Assembly: GCF_009928445.1 (NCBI RefSeq)
Contig: NZ_JAABNO010000025.1
Location: 1 to 64,000 of the forward strand
Source: Clostridium sp. C8-1-8
GTDB lineage: Bacteria > Bacillota > Clostridia > Clostridiales > Clostridiaceae
DNA length: 64,000 nt
Direction of reading: 5' to 3'
Notes under the pieces: generated by a model
Told to the model about the DNA's origin: nothing
The model's input: the letters and a program-made list of their open reading frames with translations, nothing else
Databases searched by the model: none
Made by a program: the position numbers and the translations under genes
Shown here: positions 33,400 through 42,136 of the stretch, piece by piece
Layout of the letters: every line of letters begins with the position of its first letter
Position numbering within the stretch: position 1 is the stretch's first letter

Positions 33400-33798
33400 T
33401 CATTCAATAATAAAGAACTCATTGATATTATCCATAACATACTTTTCAACAATATAAGTTAACCCAGGAGTTAATTCTCCAAACTTACCATCTGTACTTA
33501 TATAACCATCATTTCCTGCTGTTTCAACTGCAATTTTAAAATTTTTTGAATATTCTTCTGCTCCAATATCCATAAGTGCCTTTTCAACCTTATCAAAATT
33601 TTCATCTGCATAACAATCAAAATAGCCACTATGACCACCATTATTCATTTCTGCATCATACCAAAAACAAAGTTTTGCTATCTGTTGTACTCGTGATAAA
33701 TCATCACCGAATTCTTCATTAATCAAACATTCTATAAATCTATTCCACAAATAGTATTCATAATTCTCCACATCTTCTTTTTTTACTGTAATTTTCAA
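33400..33798 (-). CDS. DUF4375/DMP19-like protein (132 aa)
   Basis: The core CFWYDAEMNNGGHSGYFDCY followed by KVEKALMDIGAEEYSKNF matches the E-x-x-NGG-x-x-QYF...ALx-x-IGA pattern of DUF4375 (DMP19-type) proteins. I choose TTG 33798 as start because AGGGGTG lies six bases upstream; a GTG three codons earlier would sit in that site. DMP19 itself is a DNA mimic, but most members are uncharacterised and common next to polymorphic-toxin immunity genes. Confidence 0.65.
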   Translation of the reverse strand: MKITVKKEDVENYEYYLWNRFIECLINEEFGDDLSRVQQIAKLCFWYDAEMNNGGHSGYFDCYADENFDKVEKALMDIGAEEYSKNFKIAVETAGNDGYISTDGKFGELTPGLTYIVEKYVMDNINEFFIIE

Positions 33799-33857
33799 TG
33801 TACACACCCCTAATTTACTATTTATACATTACTTATTTGTTTTATAATTAAGCTTAT

Positions 33858-34255
33858 TCATAAAATAATTTCATAATCAATGTGCTCACCCGAAAAAGCT
33901 GTATCATCTCTATTCTCCCTTCTTTGGCGAAGTTTAAAGCCGACACTTTCATAATTATGCTATGCTGAAATTAATTTGCCATTTGTGCTCACAACAATTT
34001 TTTTACACCACCATACTGAAAGATTCTACCAATAGCCTCCTGAAGTTGCATTTTCCCATAACCATTATCCTTGTCTCTGGTTGCAATGCAGTTATGTGCA
34101 ATTGTCACATATTCCGGCATATTTCTAGGATCCCAAGATATATGTCCAATTGGCTCACCATCCAAAGTTGTAATAAAACCATATTTATCTGCAATTTCTA
34201 ACTTATCAAAGAAAAAGTTATCAAAGTCGCTTATTTTCTTAAATTCTAGACTCAC
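33858..34255 (-). pseudogene. GNAT acetyltransferase with frameshift and stop codon
   Basis: From ATG 34255 the frame MSLEFKKISDFDNFFFDKLE to IAHNCIATRDKDNGYGKMQL and IFQYGGVKK ends early at a poly-T run near 33990. The next frame continues IVVSTNGKLISA, a stop, then HNYESVGFKLRQRRENRDDT and DYEIIL with the final TGA at 33858. R-D-K-D-x-GYGK is the acetyl-CoA motif and HNYESVGFK the usual GNAT helix. One frameshift plus one nonsense codon make it inactive. Confidence 0.7.
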
Positions 34256-34379
34256 CTATTGTCCCCCCTCTATTATGAAGTTTTTTCATAGGATACTTTA
34301 CACTATCTTAATATAAATAATCTTCATAACAAATTACTATTTCCCTATTTCCCTATTACCCAAATTTGTCTCTAATTTT

Positions 34380-34520
34380 ATTGTAACATATTTTGTAAAT
34401 CCTCTATTACTTATAATAGGGTATTTTCATCTATAAAAATAGCCTTAGGCTAGTTATATCAATGCCTAAGGCTAAAAGACTCTTTTATTTATTATATGGT
34501 TCATCATACTTTTACACTAT
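34380..34520 (-). repeat. R4 repeat copy 2
   Basis: The hairpin AGCCTTAGGC...GCCTAAGGCT (34441-34473) and a decayed -10 TGTTACAAT (34388-34380) point to the decayed GNAT gene. Past it, 34521-34823 holds a TATAAT and AAGGAG directly followed by ATG-TAA (about 34556-34576), an aborted start, and no gene. Confidence 0.6.
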
Positions 34521-34823
34521 ATACCATTTTCAATTTAAGTATAATTGAAAATCTTAAGGAGTAATATGTAAGGTTTAATTATAGTTACAAATTCACAAAA
34601 GCAGGCAGTTACTAGCCTACTTAAGGATCTTTCGTTAAAACCCTTACTCTGCAAAACAAATATCCTTAATATTTCATATTAGATAAGCTCTAATCAAGAT
34701 ACATATTATTTTTCCACTATGTTTTACTAATGCTTATACTATGGAAATGAAATTCAGTGGTGAGCAAGGTTTCGATAACATTTCTTATATATAATGAAGG
34801 AAATTTTTCAATGTCCTACCTCT

Positions 34824-35627
34824 TTATACAGCATGGTGCCTTCCTTTTGGCACTATGAAAGGAGAATGTGATACTGGGTCTTGTATAACTACACAATCTA
34901 ATCCAAACACATTGCTAATTAATTCAGATGTTATAATATCTGACGGTATGCCTTGATCAATTAATTTTCCATTACGAAGAGCAAATATATAATCCGCATA
35001 TCTGGCAGATAAGTTTATATCATGAAGTACCATTACAATAGTAGTGCCTCTTTTGCGGTTTAAATCAGTTAATAAATCGAGAATCTCTACTTGATAGGCT
35101 ATGTCAAGATAAGTAGTTGGCTCATCTAAAAGCAGTATATCGGTTTGTTGAGCAAGTGCCATAGCAATCCAAACTCTCTGACGTTGCCCACCAGACAGCT
35201 CATCAACGCTGCGGTTAGCAAGTTCTGTTATTCCCATTATTTCCAGTGCTTCTTCTACAGCTTCAAAATCCGTTTTATCCATACTTTTCAAAAAGGATTG
35301 ATATGGATATCTGCCTCTTGAAACTAAATCCCAAACAGTAATCCCCTCTGGAACTACTGGTGATTGAGGAAGTAAACCTAAAACTTGTGCTAGTTGTTTA
35401 GAGGGCATTGAAGTAATCTTTTTGCCATCAATCATAACTTCACCTGACATAGGTTTAATAAGTCTAGCAAGTGTTTTCAGTAAAGTTGACTTACCGCATG
35501 CATTTGCACCTATAATAACACTTATTTTATTACTTGGAATAGTTACATCGATTCCATCAACTATGATCTTTTTGTCATATCCAGTCACTATTTCCTTTGC
35601 TTCAAATAATGGTTGTTTTTTAGTCAT
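34824..35627 (-). CDS. Iron-siderophore ABC transporter ATPase, FecE-like (267 aa)
   Basis: Walker A GANACGKST, signature LSGGQRQRVWIAMALAQ, Walker B ILLLDEPTTYLD and the H-loop VLHDINLSARYAD are complete and of the FecE/FepC type. Length is normal. It is the last of four overlapping genes and powers import of ferric siderophore across the membrane. The start overlaps the preceding permease stop, implying coupled translation. Confidence 0.9.
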   Translation of the reverse strand: MTKKQPLFEAKEIVTGYDKKIIVDGIDVTIPSNKISVIIGANACGKSTLLKTLARLIKPMSGEVMIDGKKITSMPSKQLAQVLGLLPQSPVVPEGITVWDLVSRGRYPYQSFLKSMDKTDFEAVEEALEIMGITELANRSVDELSGGQRQRVWIAMALAQQTDILLLDEPTTYLDIAYQVEILDLLTDLNRKRGTTIVMVLHDINLSARYADYIFALRNGKLIDQGIPSDIITSELISNVFGLDCVVIQDPVSHSPFIVPKGRHHAV

Positions 35628-36658
35628 TACGCTTGACCCCTCCTATTCATAAGTATTAATAGAAATAGCATATATGGAGCTCCTAATATTCCCGTTACTA
35701 CACCTACAGGAAATCTTGTACCAAAGGCAAACTGACCGATCATATCTGCTCCAAGTACTAATAATGCTCCAACTAAACCTGAGGATAAAACATTTGGTGA
35801 TCCTAGTCCAACAAGCCTAGCTGCTATGGGGCCAGATAAAAAGGCAACAAAAGCTATAGGTCCTGTAACGGCAGTTGCAAAGGCAATTAAAAATACTGCA
35901 CTTAGGATTAGCACAATACGTACTAAATTTATTTTAATACCGAGTGTAGTTGCAAACTCATCTCCCAGTTCTAATATTTGAAGCTGTTTTGATAGAAGTA
36001 AGATAGTAATTCCAAATATAACTACAACGATAAATAAAGTTGGGACATCTTCAATGCTCATTCCGTTTAGACTTCCACTCAGCCATCTAAGGGCAGTTGG
36101 AACATCATTTTGTGAAGCTCTAGCTAGCAAATATGATATAAGTGCATTTATCATTGCCTGCATTCCAATTCCTATAAGTATCAATCTGCCCCCTGAAAAG
36201 CCTGAGCCTTTTGATAACAAGTATATAAGTGCTGCTACTATTATTCCACAAACAACAGCTGCTATAGAAACACTGCTTCCACTTACACGAAGCACTAATA
36301 TACAAAAAACTGCCGCAACACTAGAACCTGAACTTATACCTATTACATCAGGACTAGCCAAAGGGTTTCTCAACATAGTTTGAAAGGTATTTCCCGCTAT
36401 ACCAAAAGCTAATCCAGCTAAAAGCCCACAAAGCATTCTTGGCAAACGTAGTGTTGCTATCGCGAAGGTGGCGTCCTTTACTTTCTCTCCAGTGAGAACC
36501 CTAAAAACTGTATTCAAATCATAAGTAGTTTTTCCATATGAAAGCATCATGGTACAAATGCCTATTGTTAAAATAAGCAAAATTATATTAACACTAATCA
36601 AGCGAGTTTTTCTTCTAGTATAACCTTGTCTAATCATAGCGTGATTACTTTGCATCAT
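35627..36658 (-). CDS. Siderophore ABC transporter permease, FecD/FepG-like (343 aa)
   Basis: A FecCD-family permease with about ten hydrophobic helices. The family motif GIAGNTFQTMLRNPLASPDVIG near residues 88-110 and the coupling segment QILELGDEFATTLGIKINLV are present, as is GPIAFVAFLSGPIAARLVG. It pairs with the upstream permease to form the channel. Its ATG overlaps that gene by four bases. Confidence 0.9.
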   Translation of the reverse strand: MMQSNHAMIRQGYTRRKTRLISVNIILLILTIGICTMMLSYGKTTYDLNTVFRVLTGEKVKDATFAIATLRLPRMLCGLLAGLAFGIAGNTFQTMLRNPLASPDVIGISSGSSVAAVFCILVLRVSGSSVSIAAVVCGIIVAALIYLLSKGSGFSGGRLILIGIGMQAMINALISYLLARASQNDVPTALRWLSGSLNGMSIEDVPTLFIVVVIFGITILLLSKQLQILELGDEFATTLGIKINLVRIVLILSAVFLIAFATAVTGPIAFVAFLSGPIAARLVGLGSPNVLSSGLVGALLVLGADMIGQFAFGTRFPVGVVTGILGAPYMLFLLILMNRRGQA

Positions 36659-37653
36659 ATAGCTTTCACCTTCGCTTTCCTAGCAATGATAATAAGAATT
36701 GGTGCTCCTAAGAAGGCAGTAATAATACCTACCTGCACTTCACCTGGGCTTCCAATTACTCTTCCTAAAACATCTGAAATTATTAAAAGTGCTGCTCCTC
36801 CAATAGCTGACAGAGGAACTATACCCTTTAGATTCGAACCAAAAATAAGACGTATGCTATGAGGTATCATTAACCCTATAAACCCAATAGGTCCAGCAAT
36901 TGCAGTAGTTGCACCACATAGTATCACTCCTGCAACAGCACATATAATTCTTATAATACCTATATTTACACCTAGACCAGTTGCAACCTCATCTCCTAAA
37001 GCTAAAACATTTAGAGCTGGTGTTACTACTACACTTATTATCAATCCAACTATCATAAAAGGTAGTATTAAACGAATGCTATCCCAAGTTGCGCCACTTA
37101 CACTGCCAACCTGCCAAAATCTAAATGTATCCATAGCCGCACTTCTAGGAAGTATAATTGCACTTACTAATGATGATAAGACCGCACTAGTAGCAGCACC
37201 TGCTAAAGCAAGTTTTATTGGAGTCATGCCTCCACTTCCTATAGATGCAACACCATAAACAAATACTGAGGTTATAGCTGCTCCAGCTAATGCAATCCAA
37301 ATATATTGATTTGGCGTATTTATATTAAAAAATGCTATCCCAATCACAACAAATAAAGAAGCCCCTGTATTAACTCCTAAGATACTTGGGTCTGCTATTG
37401 GATTTCTAGTTATTGATTGCATAAGGGCTCCTGATATTCCAAGAGAAGCCCCTGCCATAATACTAAAAATTGTTCTTGGGATACGCTCACGAACCACTAA
37501 TGCTGAAAAAGACATATCCTGACTATTTAGCAAAGCATTTATTGCCTGACTAAAACCTATGTTTTTTGACCCTAATGCCAATGATGCAAGTACACACATG
37601 GCTAGAAGAATAAAGCCTACTAAATATATACCTACTATCTTTGTTAATCTCAT
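36655..37653 (-). CDS. Siderophore ABC transporter permease, FecC/FepD-like (332 aa)
   Basis: The FecCD signature GISGALMQSITRNPIADPSI, coupling helix LALGDEVATGLGVNIGIIRI and the GPIGFIGLMIPHSIRLIFG segment mark it as the second permease of the importer. Helix number and length are normal. It overlaps the binding protein gene upstream by four bases and the next permease by four. Confidence 0.9.
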   Translation of the reverse strand: MRLTKIVGIYLVGFILLAMCVLASLALGSKNIGFSQAINALLNSQDMSFSALVVRERIPRTIFSIMAGASLGISGALMQSITRNPIADPSILGVNTGASLFVVIGIAFFNINTPNQYIWIALAGAAITSVFVYGVASIGSGGMTPIKLALAGAATSAVLSSLVSAIILPRSAAMDTFRFWQVGSVSGATWDSIRLILPFMIVGLIISVVVTPALNVLALGDEVATGLGVNIGIIRIICAVAGVILCGATTAIAGPIGFIGLMIPHSIRLIFGSNLKGIVPLSAIGGAALLIISDVLGRVIGSPGEVQVGIITAFLGAPILIIIARKAKVKAI

Positions 37654-38678
37654 TTTACTTTATCTGCTGCCTTTCCAATTATCGCTAAATATTCGTCTAT
37701 CGTTGCTGGAATAGATAACGCACTTGGAGTTGCAGATGCTGCAAGAGCTGACCCATCTTCAATAAGTGCAACAGCACCATTTTTAATTGCTGGAAGTGTT
37801 CCTAATAACTTATCAGCTTGAAGTTGTTTTAATAATGTATCATTTCCATAAGCCACAATTAGATCTACATCAGTTAATTTATCAATATTTTCAGAGCTAA
37901 TTGTAAGAGCGAAACTGTTTGAATCCTTTGCAAGTTTCTTAACGCTATCAGCCTCTACTAATCCAAAATCATTTAGATATGCTGCACGAGGATCTGTTGA
38001 AGTGTATATGTAGAACTTACCTAAATCTGTAGGGCTAAAGTAACAGAAGGCAACCTTTTTACCTTTAATGTTAGGGTACTTGGCAACTTTTTCTGCTATC
38101 AATTTTTCTAAATCTGAAACTAATTTTTCTCCTTCAGCTTTCTTTCCTATTGCAGTTGCATTAGTTTTTATCTGATCTCTCCAGTAGGTTTGCCATGCAA
38201 GCTTTGGATACGCTACCACGGGAGCTATTTTACTTAACATATCATATTCTTCTTGTTTAATTCCTGAGTAAGCTGCCAAAATAACATCTGGCTTAGCATT
38301 GCTAATAGCCTCATAATCTAAACCGTCAACGTCGTCAAAAACAACTGGTTTGTCCACTCCTAATTGCTTATATTTTTCTGCTGTCCAAGGTAATAAACCG
38401 TTGGCATCTGTTTTACCATAGTTAGCCTTAGATATACCAGCTGGTACAACTCCTAATGCTAAAGGTGTGTCTTGATTACTCCAAGAAATTGCTACTACCT
38501 TTTCTGGTTTTTGTTTTATTACAGTTTCTCCGAATGCATGTTTAATTGTAATTGGATAAGTGGCAGAAGTAGTTTTCACCTCATCAGATTTAACCTGAGT
38601 TTTTTCCGCCGTACTTGAGCATCCTGTTACTAACAGTGCACAAGCTAGAATTAAAGAACTTATTGTTTTTAGTTTCAT
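37650..38678 (-). CDS. Iron-siderophore substrate-binding lipoprotein, FhuD/FatB-like (342 aa)
   Basis: ATG 38678 follows GGGAGGATAATT; an upstream in-frame Met lacks a site. The signal peptide MKLKTISSLILACALLVTGC ends in lipobox VTGC. The mature part has the helical-backbone binding-protein layout: PEKVVAISWSNQDTPLALGV, KPDVILAAYSG and DLIVAYGNDTL. It captures ferric siderophore outside the cell and starts the four-gene operon. A Fur-box-like site is 57 bp upstream. Confidence 0.9.
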   Translation of the reverse strand: MKLKTISSLILACALLVTGCSSTAEKTQVKSDEVKTTSATYPITIKHAFGETVIKQKPEKVVAISWSNQDTPLALGVVPAGISKANYGKTDANGLLPWTAEKYKQLGVDKPVVFDDVDGLDYEAISNAKPDVILAAYSGIKQEEYDMLSKIAPVVAYPKLAWQTYWRDQIKTNATAIGKKAEGEKLVSDLEKLIAEKVAKYPNIKGKKVAFCYFSPTDLGKFYIYTSTDPRAAYLNDFGLVEADSVKKLAKDSNSFALTISSENIDKLTDVDLIVAYGNDTLLKQLQADKLLGTLPAIKNGAVALIEDGSALAASATPSALSIPATIDEYLAIIGKAADKVK

Positions 38679-38734
38679 AATTATCCTCCCAATTGTCATA
38701 TAATTTTCAATTGAACTTTTATTATCATATGTTA

Positions 38735-38754
38735 CTAATAATGATTTTCATTTG
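38735..38754. promoter_or_regulatory. Fur-box-like operator of the siderophore uptake operon
   Basis: CTAATAATGATTTTCATTTG matches the Fur consensus half-site pattern (GATAATGATTTTCATTATC) at most positions. An ATTATCA half-site also lies just beside it at 38720-38727. It is upstream of the operon on the minus strand, so iron repression is expected. Confidence 0.65.
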
Positions 38755-38884
38755 AATTCCTGTATCATTATATAATTCCACGTAAAACTTGTCAATTAAA
38801 TATTGATAAGTTTTTATCAAAATACTTTAAAAAAAGTTGTTAAAGCTACGTAAAATTAGCTTTTTCTTATGCTACTTTATTTTT

Positions 38885-38990
38885 ACTTATAAAAAAGTTG
38901 CTGAAGGTAGTTTTTTTGTCCATCTGCCTTTTCTGAAGCTGTGTGAAGAAGTTCTGGTAGGAAACATCATTAATGATTATTTTTAAGTTT
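38885..38990. repeat. R2 repeat copy 1
   Basis: CATCTGCCTTTTCTGAAGC, TGTGTGAAGAAGTTCTGG and TAGGAAACATCA match the R2 core in order. It lies in the 38679-39331 gap with an R3 copy and a small decayed gene. Confidence 0.55.
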
Positions 38991-39081
38991 TTAACTCTCA
39001 CAAAAAAGAAGAATTTTAACTATAGAGTGATAATATATATTTAATTTTTACAAATTAGAAAGGAAATGATTATTTGAAATA

Positions 39082-39187
39082 AAAAGAGCTCCTTACTCAA
39101 CTATTAAGTTATAGATGTCAGATAATACCCTGAAGCCGGGATTATCCAACATGCATAGCTTAAGTTTTCGTAACAGAACTCTTTATT
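39082..39187. repeat. R3 repeat copy (hairpin element)
   Basis: AAAGAG and ACTATTAAGTTATA on the left pair with TGCATAGCTTAAGT and CTCTTT on the right; an inner stem around GATAATACCC...GGGATTATCC. The element is about 100 bp and wholly palindromic in design. Confidence 0.65.
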
Positions 39188-39188
39188 A

Positions 39189-39290
39189 TCAAGCTTTAAG
39201 TATTCCTTCTTCCATTTTAGCTGAAGATTTTTCTAAATCTTTTTCATATACATTAGTATTTATAGCATCCGTAAATTTATCTTAAGACAT
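39189..39290 (-). pseudogene. 33-residue small gene with a nonsense codon at position 3
   Basis: AGGAG precedes ATG 39290 by about nine bases. The frame reads Met-Ser-stop-DKFTDAINTNVYEKDLEKSS then AKMEEGILKA and stop. Restoring the third codon from TAA to CAA gives an intact short charged helical protein. It could be a decayed small gene, or the ATG-TCT-TAA start may be a regulatory mini-ORF. The family is unknown. Confidence 0.4.
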
Positions 39291-39331
39291 TATTATATAA
39301 CTCCTGTACTTAATTCATTTATTCAAAAAAA

Positions 39332-40105
39332 TTATTTTTTGATAAATGACGCCAATTTGTCATATAACATATCATCCATCTTGTTTATAACTTCAGGCTT
39401 TCTAGCTGGCGCCCACTTAGTATAGTAGAAGTCAAGGTATGTATTACAATTACCTTTTTCTCTTCCCTTTGTATCAAAATGATTTTCTGGATTATTTACT
39501 GTTTCTATTATCTCTTCTTTTTCTTCAGTTGTTAGTTTTCTATAGGTATCATAATGTACAATTCCAGAACCTTTAAGTCTCCCACTTTTATGGTGCTGTG
39601 CTTTGTTTTTATCTTCATAACCAAGTAATAAAGCAGTAACGGGGAAGAAGTGTTTATCAGGTAGATTTAATTCTTCATACATATCAACAAGATTTTTACG
39701 ATATAAATTGTGTATACTATTTGTACAAAGAGTCCCTATTTCAAGAGAAGTCGCTGCAATAACAGCAGTCTGAGCTGCTAAAACAGCATCAGTATGTGCT
39801 GATAAGTAACTGAATAAATTATCATTATCGCTTTCATATCCTAAGTGCTCTCCTATATCATGTATTCTATTAAAATCAACGCAGAATAGTAGTGCAATTG
39901 GTGCTTTATAACCACACCTAATGATTTTTTGCACATTCTCCTCTCCTCTTATTACTATAATTGAATAGCTTTGTCTATTTGAGGCATTTTGAGCGTTAAC
40001 ACAAGCATCTAAGATAGTTTTAAGTTTCTCCTCTTCAATAGGCTCTGGTGTAAAATTGCCATGTACAGCATGTAGGTTGTATATTGTTTCTAATACTTGA
40101 TTCAT
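39332..40105 (-). CDS. Nitroreductase-family FMN oxidoreductase (257 aa)
   Basis: ATG 40105 follows AAGAGGAGAATA; upstream in-frame starts lack a site. NAQNASNRQSYSIIVIRG near residue 35 is the FMN-phosphate-binding segment (S/N-x-R-x-x-P/Y-x). AAQTAVIAATSLEIGTLCTN and FFPVTALLLGYEDKNK are the conserved dimer and loop motifs. It reduces nitro compounds, quinones or flavin with NAD(P)H; the in vivo substrate is unknown. The YafY-type regulator lies upstream in the same orientation and may control it. Confidence 0.85.
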   Translation of the reverse strand: MNQVLETIYNLHAVHGNFTPEPIEEEKLKTILDACVNAQNASNRQSYSIIVIRGEENVQKIIRCGYKAPIALLFCVDFNRIHDIGEHLGYESDNDNLFSYLSAHTDAVLAAQTAVIAATSLEIGTLCTNSIHNLYRKNLVDMYEELNLPDKHFFPVTALLLGYEDKNKAQHHKSGRLKGSGIVHYDTYRKLTTEEKEEIIETVNNPENHFDTKGREKGNCNTYLDFYYTKWAPARKPEVINKMDDMLYDKLASFIKK

Positions 40106-40353
40106 TATTATTCTCCTCTTTATATCTGGTGTAGTCGCTTGTACACCGATTGATTTTCTTTGTTTTGTATCTAGACTACATATAAACAATGTAGTCTATA
40201 ATTTATCTAACTACTTGAATGTAATTTCTTTCATTATTATTTCTATATTTTTTAGCAAATAGGATAATTGTTCTATGCATAGGTAACTTATTTTCTCTAT
40301 TTGAATCATCTACCTCATAATAACAAAATGAACATGACAATAGTTTGTCATGT

Positions 40354-41256
40354 TCATTTATATTTATTTAAAATATTTTCTACACGAATTTTTAAATCTT
40401 CTATAACATGTTTTGGCGATAGAACTTCTACCTTATCCCCCATACTTAGTATAAGTTGAATTATAAATTCATATTTTATATAAGGCATATCTACCTTTAT
40501 TCGATTATCATCTGTTATTTCATAGGAACTAACTTCAATATAATCTATCAACTTATATTCAAGAGAACGATCAATTAGCATAGTTACAGTATATGTATCA
40601 TTAAAAAAATCCTTTTTTTCAAGCTTCTCCTCTGGAATCTCTCGAACATTGAAGATAGTGTCTGATAATCTAATATCCGCCATTCGTGTAAGCTTATATA
40701 ATATAAAATCATTATCCTCCTTACAGAATCCCAAAACATTCCATGCAGATAATCTAAATATCACAAGATACGGTTCTATATTCTTTTCAGAGATTCCCTC
40801 TTTTGAATAATACCGAAAAAACAATTCTCTTCTTTCATCTATCGCTTTTCTTGTTAATTCAATTTTTTCCTTTAAGCTAGCTTGATGAAATGAGGCCAAG
40901 TCAATAATAATGTTGTTAATCGATATAACATCTTCTTTTTTTGGGTTAAGCTTTTCTAAAAGTAAATCAATGTTCTTATCTATAAACATACTTTGTATGC
41001 TTTTTAATCCGATTAAAATACTCTCAAGCTCATTTTTTGTTAATACACTTTTATCTAGTTTGTATTCCTTAACAATTCCTATCCCACCATCTCCGCCTTG
41101 AAAAGTTATAATTGGTACTCCTGCTTTGCAAATATCTTCAATATCTCTATAAATAGTACGTATTGATACTTCAAATTTTTCAGCCAGATATTTAGCTTTT
41201 ATTTTTTCATTATTTAATAGAATTGTTATTATCCCAAGTAAACGATCAACCTTCAA
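40354..41256 (-). CDS. HTH/WYL-domain transcriptional regulator, YafY-like (300 aa)
   Basis: N-terminal winged HTH: RLLGIITILLNNEKIKAKYL, AEKFEVSIRTIYRDIEDICK AGVPI. The WYL part runs from about residue 140 (ELFFRYYSKEGISEKNIEPY LVIFRLSAWNVLGFC). WYL domains bind nucleotides or nucleic acid. The start is TTG 41256 after GAGGAGCTG. Length is typical for YafY/PafC-like proteins. The next gene downstream is the nitroreductase. Confidence 0.85.
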   Translation of the reverse strand: MKVDRLLGIITILLNNEKIKAKYLAEKFEVSIRTIYRDIEDICKAGVPIITFQGGDGGIGIVKEYKLDKSVLTKNELESILIGLKSIQSMFIDKNIDLLLEKLNPKKEDVISINNIIIDLASFHQASLKEKIELTRKAIDERRELFFRYYSKEGISEKNIEPYLVIFRLSAWNVLGFCKEDNDFILYKLTRMADIRLSDTIFNVREIPEEKLEKKDFFNDTYTVTMLIDRSLEYKLIDYIEVSSYEITDDNRIKVDMPYIKYEFIIQLILSMGDKVEVLSPKHVIEDLKIRVENILNKYK

Positions 41257-41282
41257 TTACAAACAGCTCCTCTATAACAGGT

Positions 41283-41309
41283 GGGACAGAAGCTCCGTCC
41301 CCCTGTCCC
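41283..41309. repeat. R1 repeat copy 10, exact consensus, touching the alpha/beta hydrolase stop
   Basis: GGGACAGAAGCTCCGTCC, then CCCTGTCCC. The next base begins the stop codon (41310). Confidence 0.9.
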
Positions 41310-41945
41310 TTACTCTAGAATCCCTTTAATTGTCTCATATAGTTGCCTTGGATTCTCTATCATAATCATATGACATGAGTTTTTTATAAATCTCAATTCT
41401 AATTTTGCTAATATCTCATTGGATAAATTTAAGTCATTAATTTTATCACCGTATTCTGGTTGATTTCTATCTCCATAGATAGCATATACTTTTTGTGTAA
41501 GTCCCTTAAGATATTTTGTATAGTCAAATTCATCTTGAATAGCTTCAAACAATTTTGCTGTATAAAACTTTCTTTCCTTCTGGAACATTGGAAGAATATC
41601 TTCTCCAAATTCCTTCGTATGCTCTGGAGTCATAAGGTTTCTGTAAAACTCCTTAGCTGGCTTTAAATTCGTATCTAGATAAATTATCTTATCAAACTTC
41701 ATTTTATATTTTGAAGCTAATTGCAGCGCAATTATTCCTCCAAGACTATGACCAATTACAGCTTGGTATGATTGATGATGATAATTTTCATAAACCCATT
41801 TGCTAATATCCTCTACTTCATTTGCTCTTAATGTAATATCATGTGGATATTCTACATAGTCTACTTCAAAGTCTTCTAGATAGGATTTAAAATAATCCCA
41901 TATTTTATTAGTACAATTTACGCCATAAAGCATTAATAATCTCAT
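41310..41945 (-). CDS. Alpha/beta-hydrolase fold protein (211 aa)
   Basis: VIGHSLGGIIALQLASKYKM carries the nucleophile elbow G-H-S-L-G; YGDRNQPEYGDKIND supplies the acid and CHMIMIENP the catalytic His. There is no signal peptide. AGAGG precedes ATG 41945. It is probably an esterase/lipase-like enzyme with unknown substrate. An R4 promoter copy lies 38 bp upstream. Confidence 0.8.
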   Translation of the reverse strand: MRLLMLYGVNCTNKIWDYFKSYLEDFEVDYVEYPHDITLRANEVEDISKWVYENYHHQSYQAVIGHSLGGIIALQLASKYKMKFDKIIYLDTNLKPAKEFYRNLMTPEHTKEFGEDILPMFQKERKFYTAKLFEAIQDEFDYTKYLKGLTQKVYAIYGDRNQPEYGDKINDLNLSNEILAKLELRFIKNSCHMIMIENPRQLYETIKGILE

Positions 41946-41982
41946 ATTTGTACCTCTATAAAATCCTATTTGTCCTTATCTA

Positions 41983-42040
41983 ATTATAACATATTCTGTA
42001 AATACACTATTACTTATGATACGGTCTTTCTATATACAAT
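41983..42040 (-). repeat. R4 repeat copy 3, promoter half only
   Basis: TGTTATAAT (41991-41983) with the adjoining conserved ATCATAAGTAATAGTG-type spacer. The hairpin half is absent. Confidence 0.55.
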
Positions 42041-42136
42041 TAAATAGTATTTCTTACAATTGACAATCAGTTAATTAGAGACATATATTTTAACAGACCA
42101 TAAAAAAGACTAGCCTCTATAGCTAGCCTTAAATCA

